Positions 58,663 to 64,000 of a DNA stretch of 64,000 nucleotides are shown one piece after another. The stretch is from Janthinobacterium sp. LM6 (GTDB lineage Bacteria > Pseudomonadota > Gammaproteobacteria > Burkholderiales > Burkholderiaceae_D), in NCBI RefSeq assembly GCF_002002885.1, contig NZ_CP019510.1, positions 1,612,001 to 1,676,000 on the forward strand, read 5' to 3'. The translations under genes and the position numbers were made by a program. The notes beneath the pieces were generated by a model. The model searched no databases and had not been told where the DNA came from. It saw only the letters and a list, made by a program, of their open reading frames with translations. The first letter of the stretch is position 1. The number at the start of each line of letters is the position of its first letter.

Positions 58663-60057
58663 TCAGCTTTTGTTGGGCCGCGTCATCTCCAGGGGCACGA
58701 TCCACGCACCGAATTGCTCTTCCGTCACAAAGCCCAGGGCCAGCGCCGCTTCCTTCAAGGTCGTGCCTTCATGCTGGGCCTGCTTGGCGATTTGCGCCGC
58801 CTTGTCGTAGCCGATGTGCGGCGCCAGCGCCGTGACCAGCATCAGGGAGCGCTCCATCAGTTCGGCGATGCGACCACGGTTCGGTGCGATGCCGTGCGCG
58901 CAATGCTCGTCGAAGCTGCGCATGCCGTCACCGAGCAGGCGCGCGCTTTGCAGGAAGTTGTGCGCAATCAAGGGCTTGAAGACGTTCAGCTCGAAATTGC
59001 CCGAGGCGCCGCCCACCGTGATGGCGACATCGTTGCCGAACACCTGGCAGCACAGCATGGTCAGCGCTTCGCATTGGGTGGGGTTGACCTTGCCCGGCAT
59101 GATGGAGCTGCCCGGCTCGTTTTCGGGGATGGTGATTTCACCGAGGCCCGAGCGGGGGCCGGATGCCATCCAGCGCACGTCGTTGGCGATCTTCATCAAG
59201 GCCGTGGCCAGGGTTTTCAGCGCGCCATGGGCGGCCACCAGCGCGTCGTGGGCGGCCAGCGCGGCAAACTTGTTGCTGGCCGTCTCGAACGGCTGGCCCG
59301 TCAGGCGCGCCAGTTCCGTCGCGATGCGGCCGGCAAATTCCACGTGGGCATTCAATCCCGTGCCGACGGCCGTGCCGCCGGCGGCCAGCTGCAGCAGCGG
59401 CGGCAACGCTGCCGTGATGATGTGCTCGGCAAAATCCAGCTGCGCCACGTAGCCGGAAAATTCCTGGCCCAGGGTCAGCGGCGTCGCGTCCTGCAAGTGG
59501 GTGCGGCCGATCTTGACGATGTCGGCAAACTCCGTCGCTTTCGCATCCAGGGTGGCGCGCAGCTGGCGCAGCGGCGGCAAGACCGTGTTGGCGACGGCCA
59601 GCGCGGCCGCCACGTGGATGGCGGTGGGGAAGATGTCGTTCGAGGACTGGCCCAGGTTGACGTCGTCGTTCGGGTGCAGCAGGCGCTCGGCGCCCCGCAA
59701 GCCGCCGATCAGCTCGGAACCGCGGTTGGCCAGCACTTCATTCATGTTCATATTGCTTTGCGTGCCGGATCCCGTCTGCCAGACGGCCAGCGGGAATTCT
59801 GCGTCATGCTTGCCGGCCAGCACTTCGTCGGCCGCCTGCGTGATGGCCACGGCTTTCTTGCCATCCAATAGACCCAGGTCCAGGTTGACGTGGGCGGCCG
59901 CGCGCTTGACGGTGGCCAGGGCGGCGATCAGTTCGGGCGGCATCTTTTCCGTGGAGATATGGAAGTGCTCAAGCGAGCGCTGCGTTTGCGCTCCCCACAG
60001 CCGGTCGGCGGGTACGTCGATCGGGCCAAAACTGTCGCGTTCGATTCTGCTGCTCAT
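58663..60057 (-). CDS. fumC: Fumarate hydratase, class II
   Basis: A 464-residue iron-free fumarase that interconverts fumarate and malate in the TCA cycle. [32 protein letters not shown] starts it; the substrate loop [20 protein letters not shown], the T/H active-site stretch [20 protein letters not shown] and the signature [17 protein letters not shown] are all intact. Full length. Divergent from the FimV-domain gene across about 170 bases. Confidence 0.98.
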   Translation of the reverse strand: MSSRIERDSFGPIDVPADRLWGAQTQRSLEHFHISTEKMPPELIAALATVKRAAAHVNLDLGLLDGKKAVAITQAADEVLAGKHDAEFPLAVWQTGSGTQSNMNMNEVLANRGSELIGGLRGAERLLHPNDDVNLGQSSNDIFPTAIHVAAALAVANTVLPPLRQLRATLDAKATEFADIVKIGRTHLQDATPLTLGQEFSGYVAQLDFAEHIITAALPPLLQLAAGGTAVGTGLNAHVEFAGRIATELARLTGQPFETASNKFAALAAHDALVAAHGALKTLATALMKIANDVRWMASGPRSGLGEITIPENEPGSSIMPGKVNPTQCEALTMLCCQVFGNDVAITVGGASGNFELNVFKPLIAHNFLQSARLLGDGMRSFDEHCAHGIAPNRGRIAELMERSLMLVTALAPHIGYDKAAQIAKQAQHEGTTLKEAALALGFVTEEQFGAWIVPLEMTRPNKS

Positions 60058-60228
60058 GGCATCCCTTTCATCGATGGAGGTGGATCGAGTGTACTCCAGG
60101 CGTTAAAAAAGCACAGGATGATGCTGTATTGCATCATTTTTGCACTGACCCATCTATATTTTTGCGATTTCCTGCCGTTAAAGACAGGCGAGTTCCCCTT
60201 CTTATCCTGTTATCAAAGCGATCAGTCC

Positions 60229-61386
60229 ATGCAGAGCAGCATCTTTCCCCGTTGGTCCCTGATCGCGTGCGCCGCCGCCAGCCTGGCCTTGCCGCCCGTC
60301 ATGGCGGCCGAACTGGGTGACATGGCCGTGTTGTCGCACGTGGGCCAGCCCTTGCTGGCCGAGATAGAACTGACGGCCCTGACGCCCGAGGAAGCCGGCG
60401 GCGTGGCTGTGCGCCTGGCTTCGCCCGATGTGTACCGCGGTGGCGGCATCGGCATGGATCCGGCCCTGCAAACCTTGACCATCAGCCCGCTGGAACGCGG
60501 TGGCCGGCACTATGTGCGCGTGACAACGCGGCAAGCGATCCAGGCAGGCCACGTGCATTTGTATTTATTGCTGGGCAGCGGCAATGGCGCCGTCGTGCGC
60601 CTGGGCACCTTGTGGCTGACGCCGGCCCTGCCCGCCGCCGCCGTTGCCGCTGTCAGCGCGCCGGCCAGGCCCGCCGTTCCGGCGCCCGCGCCTGTAGCAG
60701 TGCCTGTGCTGGTGGCCGCGCCGCTGCCGCGCGCCGTGTCCGCCGCACCGTCGCCCGATGCCGCCGCGCTGGCGGCCCGCGCGCGCGCCGAGGGCTTGGT
60801 GCGCCCGCCGCGCGTGTTCGTGCCGCCGCCCGCCGCGCCCACGCCGCCCGCTACCGCGCTGCGTCCGGCGCCATTGCGCCGCACCACGGCGCCCGTTGCC
60901 GCTTGCGCGCCGCAAGCCAATATTGAGCAGGCGCAAGCGTGCGTGGCGCTGGACGAGAAAAACGCGGCCTTGAATGACAAGCTCGGCGAATTGGAAGGCA
61001 AGATCGGCGCCTTGCAACTGGCGCTGGCTCAGCCTGTCACCGCTGCCGCCGCCGCTGCGCCGGCTGCCGCGCCGGCCGAGGCGCAGGCGCCGCATGCCAA
61101 GCCCAAGCCCCTGCACGCGGCGCCGGCCGCCGACAAGGAAAAGAAGCCGGGCGGCAACGGCTTGCTGTGGCTGGGTATCGGTACCCTGGCCTTCCTGTTG
61201 CTGACGGCCCTCATCGTATATGTCGTGCGCAAGCGCAAGCAGGCGGCGGGGCCGGGTGCGCCGTCGAAATACTGGGTCTTGCTGCGCAAGCCATTCGGCC
61301 GCAAGAAGAAGGAGGTGCCCGTGCTGACGGAAGCGGTGGAGGAGGGGGCGGCGGACGAGCCGGAGCCGGAGCCGTTCTCGCGTTAA
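60229..61386 (+). CDS. FimV N-terminal-domain protein
   Basis: A 385-residue inner-membrane protein. Signal peptide MQSSIFPRWSLIACAAASLALPPVMAA, then the FimV-type N-terminal region AELGDMAVLSHVGQPLLAEIELTALTPEEAGGVAVRLASPDVYR (residues 28-70). A long Ala/Pro linker, a short Gln/Asn-rich coiled coil (ACVALDEKNAALNDKLGELEGKIGALQLAL), and one membrane helix (GLLWLGIGTLAFLLLTALIVYVV) follow, ending in a basic and then acidic tail. FimV proteins organise polar pili and type II secretion. It lacks a visible LysM or TPR C-terminal domain, so it is a short form. Confidence 0.82.
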   Translation: MQSSIFPRWSLIACAAASLALPPVMAAELGDMAVLSHVGQPLLAEIELTALTPEEAGGVAVRLASPDVYRGGGIGMDPALQTLTISPLERGGRHYVRVTTRQAIQAGHVHLYLLLGSGNGAVVRLGTLWLTPALPAAAVAAVSAPARPAVPAPAPVAVPVLVAAPLPRAVSAAPSPDAAALAARARAEGLVRPPRVFVPPPAAPTPPATALRPAPLRRTTAPVAACAPQANIEQAQACVALDEKNAALNDKLGELEGKIGALQLALAQPVTAAAAAAPAAAPAEAQAPHAKPKPLHAAPAADKEKKPGGNGLLWLGIGTLAFLLLTALIVYVVRKRKQAAGPGAPSKYWVLLRKPFGRKKKEVPVLTEAVEEGAADEPEPEPFSR

Positions 61387-61767
61387 TGATGTTGCAATGA
61401 CTGCGGCAAGGCGCTGCCGAAATTTGATATAAAAAAAGATATTGAAAAAAGACAGAAAAATGCTGGTATCGCGTGTTGCCTGTTTCTTAAATATGGTGAT
61501 ATGATTAATTCAGTGGACTTGCTCTACGACAAAACAGCCCCAGCCTGGCGCAGTCACCAACGATAGTGTGGCGCGGCAAACAGGTGTAGCGTTGCATAAA
61601 CGCCTGGGTCTGGAAGCGGTTTGCGATGCCGACGATGTGCTCGCGAACGCCGGATGCAACCGGCAGCGAGGCGACGCCAGGAGATACCTGGGGCTCGCCT
61701 TCCAAATTCCCCCTCCTTGTTTCCCGAGCGCCGCAGATGGCGCGCTCCCCGGCAAGGCGGCAGACGT
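61387..61767. other. AT-rich gap without a convincing gene
   Basis: Bases 61415-61510 are AT-rich (AAATTTGATATAAAAAAAG and ATGGTGATATGATTAATTC) in an otherwise GC-rich window. The rest of the gap has only short open frames with poor composition and no ribosome binding site. A start or decayed element is possible, but I see nothing I can name. Confidence 0.5.
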
Positions 61768-61793
61768 AAAAAAAGCACCCGCGGGTGCTTTTG
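61768..61793 (-). terminator. Terminator of the FliT-like gene
   Basis: A perfect 22-base palindrome at 61771-61792 (half AAAAGCACCCG) is extended by an A run on the plus strand, that is a T run for the minus-strand gene. Confidence 0.9.
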
Positions 61794-61817
61794 TCGTTTC
61801 TGGCGCTGCAATATGAC

Positions 61818-62114
61818 TTACATGCGGGCGCGCGAACCTTGCATGGCGTTCGGCAGCTGCGTCATCCACGGTTCCGTGATGGTGCGGATTTCGCGGTCGT
61901 TTGCCAGGATTTGCTTGAGCAAGTCGATCTTGCGCAGGCGCGAGGCGCCGGCCAGGGCAGGAACCTTGCCCGTCATGACCGTGCTGGCGGCGCTGGCGCA
62001 CTGGTTTTCCAGGGCATCCAAGTCATTCCAGTCGCTCAAACGTGCGGCCACGACCATTTTATTGGTCATTCCTGCAATATTTTCATACATCGAGAGAACG
62101 TCGTTGGAGGTCAT
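61818..62114 (-). CDS. FliT-like flagellar chaperone
   Basis: A 98-residue helical protein: MTSNDVLSMYENIAGMTNKMVVAARLSDWNDLDALENQCASAASTVMTG, followed by RKIDLLKQILANDREIRTITEPWMTQL. The length, four-helix pattern and end resemble FliT, which holds the cap protein FliD in the cytoplasm and acts on FlhDC. No other flagellar structural genes lie beside it. ATG at 62114 is preferred over a GTG at 62120. Confidence 0.7.
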   Translation of the reverse strand: MTSNDVLSMYENIAGMTNKMVVAARLSDWNDLDALENQCASAASTVMTGKVPALAGASRLRKIDLLKQILANDREIRTITEPWMTQLPNAMQGSRARM

Positions 62115-62292
62115 GAGCACACCCGTAACTAGTGAATGGATTACCGCTTGTCCAGATTAGCGGCAGATTCAGCGGGAACTTGAGGGTGTTTTTGAAAAAA
62201 AAGTGAAAATAATTTGGATAGTTTGGGCGGGCCGCCGGAATCGCCCGCAAACCCGCATGGATAAAGGGTCGGCGATTCCGGCGGTGGGGGAT

Positions 62293-63120
62293 TTATTTGA
62301 CGAGTTCTTCCAATCCCGCGCTCAGTTCGGCTGGCGGCGGCATCTTGTCGACCAGCACGGAGGGCGGCAAACCCAGTGCTTCGGCCACGTTGCCGGGGTA
62401 GCAGGCGATGATTTCTTCATTGCTCAGTGCATTTTCATCGATGCGGGCGCGCCAGGCGGCCAGGTGGATGATGGCGGCCAGGCGGTTCAGCGGCGCCTTG
62501 GCCAGCGGGTCGGGAAAGGCGGCGATGGCGTCGGCAAAGGCAGGAGGAAACTTCCAGCGGCGCGCCAGTTCGGCGCCCACCTGCGCATAGTCGTAGCCCA
62601 GCGAGACCCGCTCCGCGTCGAGCCGGCGCGCATCGAGCGGCGGGGCGATCTTGTCGAGCTGCATGGCTTGCTCGGGCATGGCGGCATGGATCACCAGTTG
62701 TCCGATCGCATGCATCATGCCGATGGTGAACGCCAGATCCTGGTTGTCGCCCGTCTGCCTGGCGATCCAGCGGGCCGACACGGCGCTGTGCAGGCTGTAG
62801 CGCCAGAATTGCGGCAGGTTCAGGCCGGGCACGGCCTTGAAGCCGCTGACCAGGCCCGAGCTGATGACGAGGGTGCGCACGGTAACAAAACCGAGCATCA
62901 GCACGGCGTCTTCCACCGTGCCGATGCTGCGCGAGACGTGGTAATAGGCCGAATTGGCCAGCCGCAGCAGCTTGGCGCTTAAGGCCGGGTCTGCTCCCAG
63001 CTGCCGCGCGATGTCTTCGGTGGCGATGGCGGGGTTGTCGAAACTGCGCACCAGTTCATCGACAATCTTCGGGGCGGCAGGCAGGGCGTGGGGTTGCTGG
63101 AACAGCGCTTCCAGTTGCAT
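62293..63120 (-). CDS. HDOD-domain protein
   Basis: A 275-residue cytoplasmic protein. HALPAAPKIVDELVRSFDNPAIATEDIARQLGADPALSAKLLRLANSAYYHVSRSIGTVEDAVLMLGFVTVRTLVISSGLV is the HDOD helical core (residues about 10-95), followed by FWRYSLHSAVSARWIARQTGDNQDLAFTIGMMHAIGQLVIHAAMPEQ. The HD-type catalytic His-Asp pair is not obvious, as is usual for HDOD proteins, which act as signalling scaffolds. AAGGAGATTGCC upstream sets the start at 63120. Confidence 0.92.
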   Translation of the reverse strand: MQLEALFQQPHALPAAPKIVDELVRSFDNPAIATEDIARQLGADPALSAKLLRLANSAYYHVSRSIGTVEDAVLMLGFVTVRTLVISSGLVSGFKAVPGLNLPQFWRYSLHSAVSARWIARQTGDNQDLAFTIGMMHAIGQLVIHAAMPEQAMQLDKIAPPLDARRLDAERVSLGYDYAQVGAELARRWKFPPAFADAIAAFPDPLAKAPLNRLAAIIHLAAWRARIDENALSNEEIIACYPGNVAEALGLPPSVLVDKMPPPAELSAGLEELVK

Positions 63121-63183
63121 GGCAATCTCCTTGGCGTACACGCGGCACGGGGTCGTGAAACTATAGGCCGATTTTTTGTCCGC

Positions 63184-63214
63184 ATGCAAAAAAGTTCCGG
63201 GATGCTTTTTGCAT
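63184..63214. repeat. Inverted repeat between the HDOD and M13 genes
   Basis: Arms ATGCAAAAA (63184-63192) and TTTTTGCAT (63206-63214) lie in the 138-base divergent gap. It may be an operator or a hairpin in a leader; no further evidence. Confidence 0.5.
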
Positions 63215-63258
63215 GGGAAACAGGCTATGATTTTGACTATTCCATCGAAAGGATCGCC

Positions 63259-64000
63259 ATGCACGGTTTGCGTTTTTCCTGGTCCCGGACGCCAGTCCAG
63301 GCCGCCATCGTCCTCGCCCTGGCCGGCGTTTCGCTGACCGGCTTGCCCGCCCGGGCGCATGGCCAGCAGGCGGCCGCCAGCGCCGTGGCCCCCGCTGCCT
63401 TGCCCGGCGACGACTTCTATGACTACGTGAATGGCGACTGGCTGCGCGGCACGGAGATTCCTGCCGACCGCAGCAGTTGGGGTTCGTTCGCCATCCTCGC
63501 CAATGCCACCAACGAGCGCATCATCGCCCTCGTCGAAGGCCTGGCGGCGGCGCCGCAGGCCGATGCCTCGGCGCGCCAGGTCAGCGATTTTTACCGTTCC
63601 TGGATGGACGAATCGGCTATCGAAGCGAAAGGCTGGGCGCCGATCAAGCCCTTGTTGAGCAAGATCAATGGCATACGCGACCAGGCAGGACTGGCCCGCG
63701 CGCTGGGCGAGAGCTTGCGCGCCGATGTCGACCCGCTCAATGCCACCAATTTTTATACGGAAAACCTGTTCGGTCTGTGGGTGGCGCAAGACTTGAACGA
63801 CACCACGCGCAATATCGCCTACCTGCTGCAGGGCGGACTGGGCTTGCCCGACCGCGCCTTTTACCAGGGCGACAGCATCCGCATGCAGGGCTTGCGCGCC
63901 GGCTACCAGGCGCATATCGCCGCCATGCTCAAGCAGGCCGGCTACGGCGATGCGCCGGCCCGCGCCGCGCGCGTGTTTGCGCTGGAACAGCAAATTGCCG
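63259..64000 (+). CDS. M13-family zinc metallopeptidase (N-terminal part; runs off the right edge)
   Basis: The first 247 residues of a PepO/neprilysin-type endopeptidase. A signal peptide (VQAAIVLALAGVSLTGLPARAHGQ) suggests export to the periplasm. GDDFYDYVNGDWLRGTEIPADRSSWGSFAILANATNERI and NFYTENLFGLWVAQDLNDTTRNIAYLLQGGLGLPDRAFY are typical of the M13 N-terminal domain. The catalytic HExxH lies beyond the window. AAAGGA seven bases before the ATG at 63259. Confidence 0.93.
   Translation, partial: MHGLRFSWSRTPVQAAIVLALAGVSLTGLPARAHGQQAAASAVAPAALPGDDFYDYVNGDWLRGTEIPADRSSWGSFAILANATNERIIALVEGLAAAPQADASARQVSDFYRSWMDESAIEAKGWAPIKPLLSKINGIRDQAGLARALGESLRADVDPLNATNFYTENLFGLWVAQDLNDTTRNIAYLLQGGLGLPDRAFYQGDSIRMQGLRAGYQAHIAAMLKQAGYGDAPARAARVFALEQQIA

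Noticed and set aside
61505-61705. Short minus-strand frame before the FliT-like gene
   Set aside because: No ribosome binding site, no domain and unusual composition.

Overview
The window looks like chromosomal DNA from a GC-rich betaproteobacterium, most likely an Oxalobacteraceae member close to Janthinobacterium or Massilia. This rests on protein flavour (DUF3579, CobD/CbiB-like membrane protein, many TonB-dependent receptors), the rpsP-rimM-trmD-rplS block and the gene neighbourhoods. It is inference, since no database search was possible. No rRNA, tRNA, CRISPR array, prophage or insertion sequence was seen.

Layout. 1-4.8 kb: glnS (cut by the left edge), a small J-domain protein, three unrecognised genes in a row and a LysR regulator divergent from an MFS exporter. 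6-10 kb: a LytS/LytTR-type two-component pair and a glycerophosphodiester phosphodiesterase. 10.3-13 kb: a zinc-type TonB receptor with a His-rich loop, divergent from a Zur-like repressor, with a strong dyad between them. 13-20 kb: alaS, a TusA-like protein, etfBA and an acyl-CoA dehydrogenase. 21.6-23.8 kb: rpsP-rimM-trmD-rplS. 23.9-29 kb: Nudix hydrolase, CobD-like protein, DUF3579, CBS protein, and an AraC regulator overlapping an Lnt-like nitrilase.

29.2-49.6 kb is an N-acetylglucosamine/chitin-sugar utilisation region. It has two GntR/HutC regulators, two large related TonB-dependent receptors and two NagX-like membrane proteins meeting tail to tail. A nine-gene minus-strand operon follows in the order nagK, GntR, nagA, SIS-type deaminase, binding protein, two ABC permeases, AmpG-like MFS, ABC ATPase. 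A sugar would enter the periplasm through the receptors, cross the inner membrane by the ABC and/or MFS carrier, be phosphorylated by a BadF-type kinase rather than a PTS, then be deacetylated and deaminated. A near-consensus sigma70 promoter precedes nagK, and TGGTATT motifs recur upstream of nagK, near both ends of the first GntR gene and upstream of the first receptor.

49.6-64 kb: small proteins, a GspA/GspB pair, a phosphoesterase, mobB and a YjfB-like gene. Next comes a compact bufferin-like cluster: a DUF2282 (BufA1-type) peptide precursor followed by one protein fusing a DUF692/MNIO enzyme to a DUF2063 (BufC-type) domain. Then a DUF883-like protein, an S4 RNA-binding protein, fumC, a FimV-domain protein, a FliT-like chaperone, an HDOD protein and an M13 peptidase cut by the right edge. 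The fused bufferin maturase is the most notable system. Two dispersed repeat families also occur between genes.
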